Of a stretch of DNA of 18,620 nucleotides, positions 8,184 through 17,784 are shown piece by piece; the first letter of the stretch is position 1; every line of letters starts with the position of its first letter. This stretch comes from Astrocystis sublimbata (taxonomy: Eukaryota > Ascomycota > Sordariomycetes > Xylariales > Xylariaceae). The translations under genes and the position numbers were made by a program. The notes beneath the pieces were generated by a model. It saw nothing but the letters and a program-made list of their open reading frames with translations. It did no database searches and was not told the origin of the DNA. Where the stretch lies: the NCBI GenBank assembly GCA_022453515.1, contig JAJNNY010000165.1, forward strand, positions 1 through 18,620, in the 5' to 3' direction.

Positions 8184-9655
8184 AGTGTTGAGTTTGTATG
8201 AGAGACGGCCGGGGTTTCAATAAGTTCACAGAAGGTGAAGTCTGATGCAAGACCTGATGATCGAGCTATGCAGTCACATATAATCAGGTACGAAGTAGTG
8301 TTGGAAACAAGAGTGTTGGCATTTCGCTGTGAGTGAGGGGTAAAAGTGTGATACTTATCTCAGCATACCGTGATGCGGCAGCTCACTCGTCCCATCTAAG
8401 GCTACATATCCCACAGAAACTCCTAGCGCGGCGGACAGGAGGATAGGCCATGCCGGGTACCTAAGCGCGACGACGGATACCTGCATTCCATTTCTCGGTA
8501 GGCAGAGCAGGAGAGCAGATAGTGAAATGTTGCAGCAAAACAACAGTAAGGGATACGCGTAAAGAGGGGAAAAATCGAAAGAGAGACGAGACAGGGGGTA
8601 GACGTGGGGCAATGGCGCTAATTATAGGAGGTGTTGATTCAGATCTCTCTAGGCCTTTCTGGGGTTCGGTGGCAGCCAGCCAGCACTCTGAAGTCCACTA
8701 TTTTATGCGCTAAATCTTAACAAGACCCCGAAAAAGTAACTCTCAACTGTCCCCTAGGTAGACCAACAACTTGTATACATAGTAGGTATGTGTAAAGAAA
8801 GTATTCCGCAGTAGTCTTCTTGGAAACGCTAGTTGGGCCTTGACATCTGGTCGCTCTAAGCTCGTCATTATCGTGTACCTATGGAACGGGTGTCATTCGC
8901 GATGCATATGCAAGTTGGTAGGTTGCTGCTTTATTGCGCTCGGCCGGCTACTTAGACCACTGTAGAATTAACGCGTCAGCAAGGATCTGAATGATGAGTG
9001 GTTCTGTTTGGAAAAAATAGAATACCTAGGTATCAACCAAAACTCTTTTTAAGAATTATGTAGGCTATATCTTACTGCATGTTGGCCCACGCCCCGACGA
9101 ATAATAGGTCACTTTCCGTTCTCGAGTGGGCGCCAGCACCTGTGGTAGGTGGTATCCCAATTGAGCGGTCGAATGAGCATCTCGGTCTGTTCCCTGAGAA
9201 CTATCCACAATATAACAATCCTGCTTGATATTATGTTGTATTACTTCGAGGCTCCTTCGCCCATGCGTTGATGGCTGGTGGTATTGAGCAAGCATTGTAC
9301 AGTACATGGCTTAGTTTTCTTGGGGAGTTGATCAGTCTGGTCAGTCAGGGGCTTCGGTCCACCAGCCACTAGATCTGACAGTATTACAACTTCTTGGAAC
9401 CTCTTAACACACGTTATTACTTAAGTTTTACATGCCTTCGCATGCCACCGTCCAACTCTATGATGAAGCAGAAAAGGCATCCCTTTAACCTTTCTTGTCG
9501 ATTGCAGGATGTGCGAAAGTTGTTCAGCTGCTGGCTGCGGGTTCTATTCGTCGGTCATCTGGCTGAGACTTATAACTCCTCAGAATTGATACAAATGACT
9601 TAAATCTACTCAGAATTGCCGTGCGTCCTACTACCGCAGAGACATACGACTACAT
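8184..9655. other. Hydrolase upstream region (to 8793) and single-copy intergenic DNA up to the AflR-type regulator; no gene supported
   Basis: 8184-8793 mirrors the first 610 bases. From 8794 the sequence is unique and of ordinary composition. It contains the 12-bp palindrome ATACCTAGGTAT at 9022-9033. Small open frames (minus 9065-9307, plus 9394-9603) show no family resemblance. The last part is the 3' flank of the regulator that ends at 9656. Confidence 0.5.
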
Positions 9656-11017
9656 CTACAGCCCCATCTTCTCCCGCAGTTGATCTTTGATGTCTCGCAC
9701 CTGCTCAGCCAGCAGCGTAAACGGCTCCTGAATACTATCTAAACTAGTGAGTGCCTGCCAGTAGCCCGCGAGAAGACCAGGGCTCTGCTGCTGAGCTGAG
9801 ACATTGCGGACACTCGCAGTCTTCGGGGCGCCTCCGTCATCCCAGCGTCCCGAATCCTCCGCGAGTCGAATATCCCGTGCTAACCCCAGAGCCTGGTCGA
9901 CCTGGCGGAGGGAATCGAGCAGCATGCAAACCGCCGTATATACTTGGCTATGCGGCGGGTTGGTGGTCGGTAGCTCACCGAGACATACCTGTGGTCCTGG
10001 CTCTCCTCCAATGGGAGAGCGCCGGACGCGGCGGCTTGGCTGCGATCTGAGGTAGGATTGGAAGTGGCTGAGTACAAGCGTGCAGATTTGCGTGATGGTG
10101 ACATAGCAGCTTATTAGAATCAGCGCCGTTGAGGTCCTGTTAGTGGCGGCCGCCATGTGACCATCGCCAAGCTAGCTTCGGTCAGTTCGGAGGTATCCCC
10201 GAGTTCCTCCGCGCCAGTCTTTTCGGGGCACAATTCTAATGTCTTGTGGCACACTCACCAAGTTGGTGAACTTCTGCAGTAGGTGCAGGACACTGCCGAT
10301 TGGGTAGCCGTCGAGGCCTCGAGAGTTCTCGCTCTGCTGCTGTGGCCTGTTCTCTAATGTCTCTAGTCTTGTATGTAGGTCCGATGCCAGACTCAATAAC
10401 ATGCTAACGAAGTTGCCACGTTCCGAGAAGGTGGCATTGGCTTCAAATGCCGTGGGCGGGTTAGGGCTGTCATTTTCTTCCTCTGCGTCTGCGTCTGGGG
10501 ATACAGATGGCATTCCATAGCTCGATAAGTCAAACTCCTCAGGAGTACCCTGAGCACCAATGTTCACAACGTTGGTGTGCAGCTGCATATGATCCAGTGA
10601 GCTACCCCCCTGAAACGTGTACCCGAGGGTTTCCTCAATTCCAATCATCCCATTCGCAACTACTGTATTCTGTAGAGGGACTTGGCTCCAATCGCCGTTA
10701 AAGGACAGCATGTTCACATCCATGCTAACACCGTGAGCAATGGGCGCGGCTTCACTATATTCACTGGGGTCCAGGCTTGTTACAGATCTCGTCCTGATAC
10801 GCTTTGCATCCGTGTCGGAGTTTGTGATTGTGCGCCGGGACCTATTCCGCCGACTGAAAACGCAAGGTACCATGGCACGGGCGCACCTCTGACAGCATGC
10901 AGCCTCTTTCGGAGCTTCGGGGGAGGAGACGGTGGAGCACTTGAGCTTCTGGAAACGGCACCGGTCGCACGAAGTTCGGAAGGAAAGGAAATCGTCGGAG
11001 CAGGGCTTCGAAGCCAT
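9656..11017 (-). CDS. AflR-type Zn2Cys6 cluster regulator, two exons
   Basis: Exon 1 is 11017-10259 (253 codons), the intron is 10258-10172 (87 nt, GTGAGT donor, CTGAC branch site, CTAG acceptor) and exon 2 is 10171-9656. The splice is phase 0 and yields 424 aa. The N-terminal zinc cluster is C17-x2-C20-x6-C27-x14-C42-x2-C45-x6-C52 (C41 is an alternative to C42), followed by a basic linker (SRRNRSRR). A low-complexity middle follows. The C-terminal half (LILISCYVTITQI..., then Q-VCLGELP and a helical segment) resembles the AflR-family domain of pathway-specific regulators such as those in aflatoxin and PKS-NRPS clusters. Likely a nuclear activator binding CGG/CCG-type half-sites. It is divergent from the methyltransferase-like gene, which is a plausible target. 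Confidence 0.88.
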
Positions 11018-11949
11018 AATATCGATGCAATATCAATATCTCTTGGCCTTGGCCCCTTTACTTGTAATCGTGCTTGGCAGTAGGATCCAGCCAAGATTCC
11101 GGCCTAGCTCCGGCGGGAAGCCAAAGTTGATATATAGGTCACGTAGAGACTACACAGATGACTAACTACTTCAACTGTTATGGGAGTCTCTGCAGTTACT
11201 CTTCACATTACAGGCAAAGTGGATCGAGTAGTGGCTGCCTAGTAGCCTACTCATGTACCTACTAATGTCACTTTGGTGTTGGCTTAATCAGGATTCATCG
11301 TACGATAGGAAAGCCTCGCCTGAGGCCAAGTATTTGTTTGCTATGATAACGCATAAGCATGGCTTTAGAAATCAGTCAGCGGATTATGCGGAACACGACG
11401 TGTAGAGCACTGTTGTATGTGGTAAGAAAACAATTACCTGGCGTTATTGATCATAGTGGGATATGATTGGACTGTGCCGCTCCCTCCCAATTATGTGCAT
11501 ATGTGATGTCGTAGTTTGCGGAGAGGGCCGGGGGTGGAGAATAGGTACCGTTGGTACCTTCGTGGGACTAACTGCGTCGTCTTTCGGTCCCGCGTAATAC
11601 GTATTTTTGGAATCGCACAGCTCAAATCCTGCCGCGCGAATAACACGGGGCTGACTGCATCGCAGTTTCGCTCCTTGACGCTCCGAGCATGCGTTATCAA
11701 ATGAGTTTCGGCAAACTTCGGGGTCTGACAGCGTGGACGACTGTAGGGCTCAAGAGTCGACACTCGTTAGTCGACGGTCAAAGATGAAATAAAAACATAC
11801 ATGTGTATTTTACGAGAGCCTTCATTGTTGAGATGTAAGCATATTTTGGTGTACGGCTTGTCGTCATTCACATTTTTGTGAGCGCTTGATCTTCTTGAAA
11901 CCTTGTCAATTTGTTGAAGATTCTTACCTCAAGTACCCTACCAACCACA
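11018..11949. promoter_or_regulatory. Bidirectional promoter between the AflR-type regulator and the methyltransferase-like gene
   Basis: 932 bp with no supportable gene. A TATATAT element on the minus strand at 11136-11130 lies about 115 bp upstream of the regulator ATG and is a reasonable TATA box. An AAATAAAAA stretch near 11786-11795 on the plus strand is a weaker candidate for the methyltransferase side. A CCGG-N7-CCGG inverted motif is listed separately. Small open frames here (for example 11491-11763 minus) resemble nothing known. Confidence 0.6.
11099..11113. promoter_or_regulatory. Candidate Zn2Cys6 binding site CCGG-N7-CCGG
   Basis: The sequence CCGGCCTAGCTCCGG is a CCG...CGG inverted pair, the geometry bound by many dimeric zinc-cluster regulators. 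It lies 82-96 bp upstream of the AflR-type regulator ATG and about 840 bp from the divergent gene, so autoregulation is possible. There is only one occurrence and the family's half-sites are short, so this is tentative. Confidence 0.3.
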
Positions 11950-13050
11950 ATGGCGGCTGAAGCATTAGCTCTAAATGTTCGACAGGCGCTGGAGTCAGCA
12001 AGCAAGCACTACATGAGCCTCATAGAGTTTGGAATCCTCAAGACTTTCATCGACTTCAAGGTCTTCGACAATATCCCGGACAATGGCAGTATCACCATCG
12101 CGGAATTGGCTACACTGACAGGCGGTGAAGAATCATTGCTTCAGCGTTTCTCGGACTACCTTGTTGCGTCTGAGATCCTCGCGTCTTCTGTCCAGGGCTG
12201 CGTCGCTCATACCGCCCGCTCTGTATCTTATCGAACCCCTGAGATTGCCGCGGGGTTCGTCTCCCATGTGTACAACTTCTTCCTACGGCCGATGGCGTCT
12301 TGGACGGCCTATTTTGACCAGCACGGCCTTGTCGAACCGAAGGACTCACGCGTCATTCCCTTGGGCCTCGGCACCGGTCATCCGGACTTAGACTTGTATG
12401 GCATTCTCGCCGCGGAGCCGAAACTGGCGCAGTTGTTCAATAAAGCCCAGGAACGCTCCGCTGGTATCTATTCACTCCAAGAAGTGTATGACTTTGGCTG
12501 GGTCAGAGCACACCTTTCCCAGGACGGAAGTGGCCGCCGGCCCGCCATCGTCGACGTCGGTGGTGGCCATGGCTTGGCTTTGCGGGACATCCTTGCGTAC
12601 AACACATTTATCCCCGTATCACAGTGTTTTGTGTTTGATCTGCCTACGACAGTAGAGGAAGCCAAGGAAAAGAAAGACACGGGCCTACCCCCTGGGCAGT
12701 TTCTCGGCGGGACCATGTTGGAGCGGTTTCCTCAGGCTATCAGGGGCGCCATGATTTACCAGTTCCGTCGCGTGCTCAGCGACTTTGTCGACAAGGACAT
12801 TGTGCTGGCTTTGAATTGTGTGCGTGAGGCTTCCGCGGCCGATACACGGGTCCTTCTTATCGAGGAGTTGGTGAAGCCAGGTCGTGGTAAGTTCGCGGTC
12901 GCACAGGATATTTCGGTGATGAACTTTGGGGGAAAGCGACGGAGTGAGATGGTATGGCGCGGGCTGGCTGAAGAGGCCGGCTTTCACGTCAATGCCATGT
13001 ACGAAGATGCGAAATCGGAGTTTGCGGTCATCGAGTTAACTCTGGCATAG
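11950..13050 (+). CDS. O-methyltransferase-fold protein (plant COMT-like family) with altered catalytic motif; possible pericyclase
   Basis: Single-exon protein of 366 aa. The start is the ATG at 11950 in a good context (CCACAATGG); the upstream in-frame TTG is not a start. Residues 20-75 resemble the winged-helix dimerisation region. The SAM-binding motif I is VDVGGGHG (201-208), and the typical ending NFGGKRRSEMVWRGLAEEAGF (325-345) is kept. Where active O-methyltransferases have LHDW, with His as catalytic base, this protein has L276-S277-D278-F279. That suggests it may not methylate by the usual mechanism. Members of this fold next to PKS-NRPS genes are known to be SAM-dependent pericyclases (LepI, PdxI). 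The adjacent trans-enoyl reductase makes that attractive but unproven. A methyltransferase using another base is the alternative. Confidence 0.88.
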   Translation: MAAEALALNVRQALESASKHYMSLIEFGILKTFIDFKVFDNIPDNGSITIAELATLTGGEESLLQRFSDYLVASEILASSVQGCVAHTARSVSYRTPEIAAGFVSHVYNFFLRPMASWTAYFDQHGLVEPKDSRVIPLGLGTGHPDLDLYGILAAEPKLAQLFNKAQERSAGIYSLQEVYDFGWVRAHLSQDGSGRRPAIVDVGGGHGLALRDILAYNTFIPVSQCFVFDLPTTVEEAKEKKDTGLPPGQFLGGTMLERFPQAIRGAMIYQFRRVLSDFVDKDIVLALNCVREASAADTRVLLIEELVKPGRGKFAVAQDISVMNFGGKRRSEMVWRGLAEEAGFHVNAMYEDAKSEFAVIELTLA

Positions 13051-13412
13051 ATCTAAGAGAACTTCGTCTGACACGAGGACGACGAAATGGGAATTTTCAT
13101 ATAGAGATTGATATGAGTACCTAGGTAACGAAGATGAATAATTAGATCTGAGGAATGTTTCTTGTTGGACTGAATTTCATTATAAAGGCCGGCATGCTTT
13201 GATCTATGTAGCCCCTCAGCAATCGGATTCGAGACTGCTCCCCATTTCTCTCATCCGTGCCCTCACCATCGATGAAAATTGCAACAGCAGATAATCAAGT
13301 CAAAAGCTTTAGAGATTCAAACTTACTATACTGTACACTCCGGTTAAGCTTGGATCTAGTTCTGTCCAGTAAAATGTGTATATAACCATGAGGTTTCGTT
13401 ATAGTACAATAC
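13051..13412. other. Shared 3' region of two convergent genes
   Basis: 362 bp between the stop codons of the methyltransferase-like gene (plus) and the enoyl reductase (minus). It holds TACCTAGGTA at 13118-13127 and AT-rich stretches (for example AATAATTAG near 13136) that could serve polyadenylation on either strand. No gene is seen. Confidence 0.5.
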
Positions 13413-14495
13413 TCATGCAGACCATGTGCAGACCAATTTCTTCCCAGGAAACTTCTTTACTTTGATGGCTTCCATGCTATCAAGAACCTTTGCCAAGCCG
13501 CCAGATTGAATCAACAGAGGATGTTCGCGGATCAGGCCCTTATGCAGGAGCTCCTGCACTGTTGCCTTCCACTCCTGGCCAAAAGCGAACGTATCCGGAT
13601 CCGGATCTCGCCGATGCGGGGCCGGCCATGCGATTTCCAAGCCGAGCATGGTTGGACCGATCACCCAGTCGGCTTTGACAATCTTACGAGTCGCGGCAAC
13701 TGCCTCGGGGAACGGATCCAGGGCTGTATATCTGCCCCCTGCTCTGCCCAGTGCAGCGTAGCATGTTTGCATACTCTGCGTTGTTGTGATGCAGTCCAGG
13801 ACATAGCAAAGACTGTTCCTTGTGTGCTCTCGTATCTGAGCCGCACAGTTGGAATCATGGTAATCGAAAGCGATCTCGGCACCGTAGGACTTGACCAGAT
13901 CGTAGCTATGCGGCGAACAGGTCACCACGGGTATGAATCCCGACAGACGGAGCAGCTGAATGGCGGCCGTCCCCGTGGCCGTGGCGCCGCCGTAGACGAG
14001 GACGGGAAGCGGCTTGGCGCTTGGCGACAAGGGGTCGCCGGGCAGCCGAAGACTCCGGAAAAGAGCCAAGCCGCATGTCATGAAGCAAGTGCATAAGGCG
14101 GCGGCACTCTCAAAGCTCATGACAGCCGGCATCTTCACCAGGGCGGACGCGTGTGCCCCAACATACTCGGAGAAGGCCCCGTGTGTCGGCTCTAGGGAGT
14201 TCATGCCCATGATGGCGGCGCAGACGCGGTCACCAATCTTGATGTCGTATTTGGCGGCGTCGGGACCAACCTCCTCGACAACTCCGGCGAAATCACACCC
14301 ACCGATGGCCCCTGCTGTCACATAGGGTCCGCGCATCTTGGCGTCGACGGGGTTTACGGACACCGCCATGGTGCGCACAATGACGACGTCTCCTTTTGCC
14401 TCAGGCATCGGCACATTGTGTGAAAGTTCGACCGTGCCTTCTCCATTGCCTACAATGGCACTTTGTGTGGGATATGAACCGTTGTAGTTCCGCAT
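13413..14495 (-). CDS. Trans-acting enoyl reductase (LovC/ApdC/LepG type, zinc-less MDR) for a reducing PKS or PKS-NRPS
   Basis: Intronless, 360 aa, the usual length (LovC is about 363). It closely resembles Lov[12 protein letters not shown] near residue 50 (K53 at the LovC K54 position), the NADPH-binding loop [18 protein letters not shown] at 165-182, [10 protein letters not shown] at 191-200, LDCIT at 233-237, and [15 protein letters not shown] at 250-264. T140 matches the LovC catalytic-site Thr. The cysteine set of a zinc alcohol dehydrogenase is absent, which fits the MDR enoyl-reductase branch. Such proteins reduce alpha,beta-unsaturated polyketide intermediates in trans because the partner synthase has an inactive ER domain. 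A partner synthase is therefore expected but is not in the window. It converges on the methyltransferase-like gene. Confidence 0.95.
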   Translation of the reverse strand: MRNYNGSYPTQSAIVGNGEGTVELSHNVPMPEAKGDVVIVRTMAVSVNPVDAKMRGPYVTAGAIGGCDFAGVVEEVGPDAAKYDIKIGDRVCAAIMGMNSLEPTHGAFSEYVGAHASALVKMPAVMSFESAAALCTCFMTCGLALFRSLRLPGDPLSPSAKPLPVLVYGGATATGTAAIQLLRLSGFIPVVTCSPHSYDLVKSYGAEIAFDYHDSNCAAQIREHTRNSLCYVLDCITTTQSMQTCYAALGRAGGRYTALDPFPEAVAATRKIVKADWVIGPTMLGLEIAWPAPHRRDPDPDTFAFGQEWKATVQELLHKGLIREHPLLIQSGGLAKVLDSMEAIKVKKFPGKKLVCTWSA

Positions 14496-14567
14496 ATTGT
14501 TGAGTGATCTGATGGGATGATTGGTGTTTTGCTATTCTCAAAGAGGGCAAAACTGTATGACTGACAG

Positions 14568-14574
14568 TTTTATA
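14568..14574 (-). promoter_or_regulatory. Probable TATA box of the enoyl reductase gene
   Basis: TATAAAA on the minus strand, about 75-80 bp upstream of the ATG at 14495, a usual spacing when the 5' UTR is short. Confidence 0.5.
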
Positions 14575-15232
14575 TGTCGCATGTATCCCAAACATCATTG
14601 CTGTTCACCAATGCTGTTCATGTCTCCTGTTCCTCGACTATGTATTCAATGCCCATGCCAAGGCTATAGTTAGCAGCACTGAAAGTGAGAAAGGCCACCC
14701 GATTCTGTGAATCCTTGCTAGCTCGATTGCTTTTTTACCTGCTCCTTCTTTGACTGAGACATAGTCGGCATGACATCGTCCCTTAAGATGGGGGGTAAGC
14801 TGAAAGTAGACCGTACCTCGCGAAAGCAAGATGGCATTGTAATCGGAGCGTCCGGAAATCACCGATGTGGGCCAGTCAGTAAGCTTGGACACGGAACTGG
14901 CCGGAGATCCGAAACCCATGGGCGCGTAATGGTTAATTGGCGAGCTATCAGCATGGTGCCAATTTGCGAACACAGTAATTTACTCATAACATACCAAATC
15001 AACGCCCCATAGAAGAAGTAGGTCTAATGGGACATTTAAAAGTTGACTGTTGTTGGTGCAAAATAAGCTGGCGAGCTTGCCCCTATTTCCAAGAAAAGTC
15101 TCTTACAGTCGTATTAAATTGAAGGTGGAATGTGTATCATAGTATAATGTCACTTTTGAGACCTCGGAACTTATACGTTGACTATGAGAATTTCTAGAAT
15201 CTATTCCAGGCTATTCTATAATAAGGAGTTGG
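14575..15232. other. Intergenic region between enoyl reductase promoter and large regulator 3' end; no gene supported
   Basis: About 660 bp of ordinary composition. A 111-codon minus-strand frame (14638-14973) ends in a hydrophobic stretch but matches no family I know and shows no clear gene context. The right-hand part should carry the 3' UTR of the regulator ending at 15233. Confidence 0.4.
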
Positions 15233-17784
15233 CTATGACATCATGCCCATATTCTGGGAAATGGTCGCCCCAGTCCACTGCTCAGGATTACTGTTCGGGG
15301 CTGTCGTGAACATTGGCCATGTGGCATCCTCGTTCGGATTTTCAAACTCTAGATTGGGAAAGTCGTATTGTGGTAAGAAGTCCGAAAAGCCTATCCATAA
15401 TTAGTGAACTGTTGTTGCGAACAACGCGTGAAGCGCAAAACCTACCTGGAAAATAGGACACCTCTGTGGACGGAAATTACCTGGCAGTACACCTTCAGAA
15501 CCATGCGGCTCAGGTCTAAACCCGTTGTCATCCAAAACATAATGGAGGGCTGTAGTCGCTTTCCTGGCCTCCCTCGAACCATCACACTGCTTGCTCCAGA
15601 TGGTTTTGGAAGTGTTCAACAGTTGTTTGACTTTTTCCATGTCTGCATCCTCCATCTCCACACCTGGGTCATCTTCAAGCTGTTCCCTTCTCCTATTAGT
15701 GTGATTTTTGAGGCAGAAGCATAGGATACTTGTAGCGAGGAGAAAGTCGTTGGTGAAGGCCGAAGACACTCTCCAGCGATTTTGATACAGCAAACCATCC
15801 ACCTGAGTCTCCTCGTCGACAAGGCGCTGCAACTCCAAAATCCGCATTGCAGCTTGCAAGCAAGCAGCTCTCGAGTTGCCATACTGCTGGTGAAGACGAG
15901 ATGGTTCGATGAACTTCCGATGCAAAACGATCTTCAGTTGCTGAACGATTATCTCTAGCCAGATTCTCTGAATGACCATCTGTGATGCGATATTGAGGCA
16001 CGAGGCAAGGCCATCCCACCTCAGAACAGATGGGAGCGCATTTCGGGCCTCGTCGATTTGCCGATCAAGGTTCAGAATCTCATTGTAAGAGTGTGCTTGG
16101 GGCTCAGTGGCAACGTCCGCAACTTTGATACCCACGGAGAGCAGCCGCAGTTTCGCCAGGACATAGAGCGTGGGCGTTACCTCCGTCTCTGGGCGGGATG
16201 CGGGTAGTTCAACTGTGTTCTCATCGAAGTCTGTATCATACAAATTCCGCGGCTCGGCAGTGTTGATTTGGTTTTCCCTAGCTAGCCTGGGCAGTCCAAG
16301 TTGCGTCGAGATGCTAAAGTCCAACTGGACTATCATGGCCCACACACGCCTTCGCATTTCCCCCGCAAAGGGAGAGATGTTTGGGAAATGTTTCGCGTCG
16401 CGATGATAGCCCATGTGTATGGCAGTCTGTACTATGTTGCCCACCAGAACCCATATACCAATCTCCATATCCTTGATATGAAAACATTCAACTAGGAAGT
16501 AATGAATCAACGTCTCCAGGACATAGGGTCCACCCTTCGTATAGTGACCTAGGATGAGGCATTGTATCGCTCTTTCTTTATATTTGTCTACTGTTGCCTC
16601 ATTTTTAGCAATTTGTGGCAATTCTTTGGGCTGTTCAAGCGTGGACATTCCCTTGGCCGGACTTTGGAGGGCTTGCTGAAGCTGTGTAGATAAGCACATC
16701 ATGCTGAATAGGAGACCGACCCACATAATGGGTGCGGTATGCGGTTGGTTCCAGAATGCCTCATACTAGAATGCAGCGTTAGAGTCGCATTAGGGGCTAA
16801 GAGAAGCTCGAGGGTGAGGAATTTTCTGCGAGATCACTGTCTGATGACCTGGTAGTACGTACCTCTCGGAGGAATTGACTGCTGTGCACGATACCTAGTA
16901 TCACCCGGTTAGACGATCTCGGAAGAAACCAAAGGAAAGCGAGTAATACCGGGGGCTATGTCGAGAACATTGAAGTACCGAGAGATTAGTCTGTCAACAA
17001 CAGGCCGAGGTGGCAATGAGCTGATCATTGATCCGAGTGTATCATTTATCGGACATGAGTACAGTAGCTGCGGTTTAGGGAAGCTAGTTGGAGGTTGGTG
17101 TGGGTCAGATAGTCGAGGGTGAAACTCTTCCTCTTGCGCGAGGTGAGTCCGAAGATCGGTTATGCTGTCGAGAACAGCAGCCCAATGCGAGCTGCTGACA
17201 TAGCTAACCACTGTCTGCTGAATCCTGATGTTACCATGGTCAGACGGTGTTGGTGAGACGCCACGCTGAGTTTCGGAGGTGGCCACAGTAACTTGGTCCG
17301 AATCCATCTCCGGTGTCGATTGAGCCAGGCGGGCATATTGAGTACCAGAGTCTTGTACAGTTTGGTTCATAAGACCTAACACTAGACTCTCAAGCTTATT
17401 GATGCGTTCCTGCATGTTGGCAGCCGTCCCATGAAGCCGCCCTGGCGATGTGTCTCGTGCAGCACTAGCAGAGGCGTACACGCAGGATGAACCAAGGCCC
17501 CTGCTCGAGCAATTGGTACACGGATGTAGACGATCACATCGTACCCTGAGGGGGCTGGTCAGAGTCTAAAAGTCGACAACAAATAATAACTTTGCCAAAA
17601 TTTAGGATCCGTAGGATGGGGCAAGTACTCACTTCCGCCGGCGGCATGCATTGCAGCTGAGCTGAGGCTTGTCTCGACGCCTGGGAGAAGAGTGACGATG
17701 CTGTTCACTTGAAGTGCTAGTTGAGGGCGTCAATCCTCGGGCCGACGCCCTCGCATTGTTACAGGGATCAGGGACAGCTGACAT
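15233..17784 (-). CDS. Large Zn2Cys6 transcription factor with fungal-specific TF domain, five exons
   Basis: Exons are 17784-17633, 17545-16950, 16894-16863, 16765-15481 and 15390-15233. Introns of 87, 55, 97 and 90 nt have GTGAGT, GTATTA, GTACGT and GTAATT donors and AG acceptors. All phases agree, giving 740 aa. The zinc cluster spans the first intron: C44-x2-C47-x6-C54-x5-C60-x2-C63-x8-C72, with basic RRRKVR inside it. A short coiled-coil-like linker (MQERINKLESLVLGLM) follows. The middle domain begins around SRYFNVLDIAPG; the 32-nt exon restores IVHSSQFLRE, then YEAFWNQPHTAPIMW, RRRVWAMIVQLD and LGLPR, as in Fungal_trans (PF04082). The C-terminus is acidic/aromatic (FSDFLPQYDF). Probable nuclear regulator; whether it controls this cluster is unknown. 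Confidence 0.88.

Larger units (their letters stand above)
1..8793. repeat. Giant inverted repeat (palindrome), arms of at least 4068 bp with a 657-nt spacer
   Basis: Bases 1-4068 are the reverse complement of 4726-8793 (position x pairs with 8794-x). I checked this at the outer ends, at the gene boundaries and in the AT-rich inner part and found no mismatch. Every gene in one arm reappears at the mirrored coordinate with an identical protein. The perfect match stops on the inner side at 4068/4726, where the short sequence AAATCGAA meets its complement and the next bases differ. The outer end coincides with base 1 of the window, so the arms may extend further left; on the right the palindrome cannot be tested beyond 8793. 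Identity of the arms means recent origin, continuing gene conversion, or an assembly artefact. Confidence 0.95.

Noticed and set aside
9065..9603. Small frames between the palindrome and the AflR-type regulator
   Set aside because: Low-information peptides with no conserved motif and no plausible introns joining them.
14638..14973. 111-codon minus-strand frame ending in a hydrophobic stretch
   Set aside because: No family resemblance and no supporting context; this length can occur by chance in DNA of about 50% GC.
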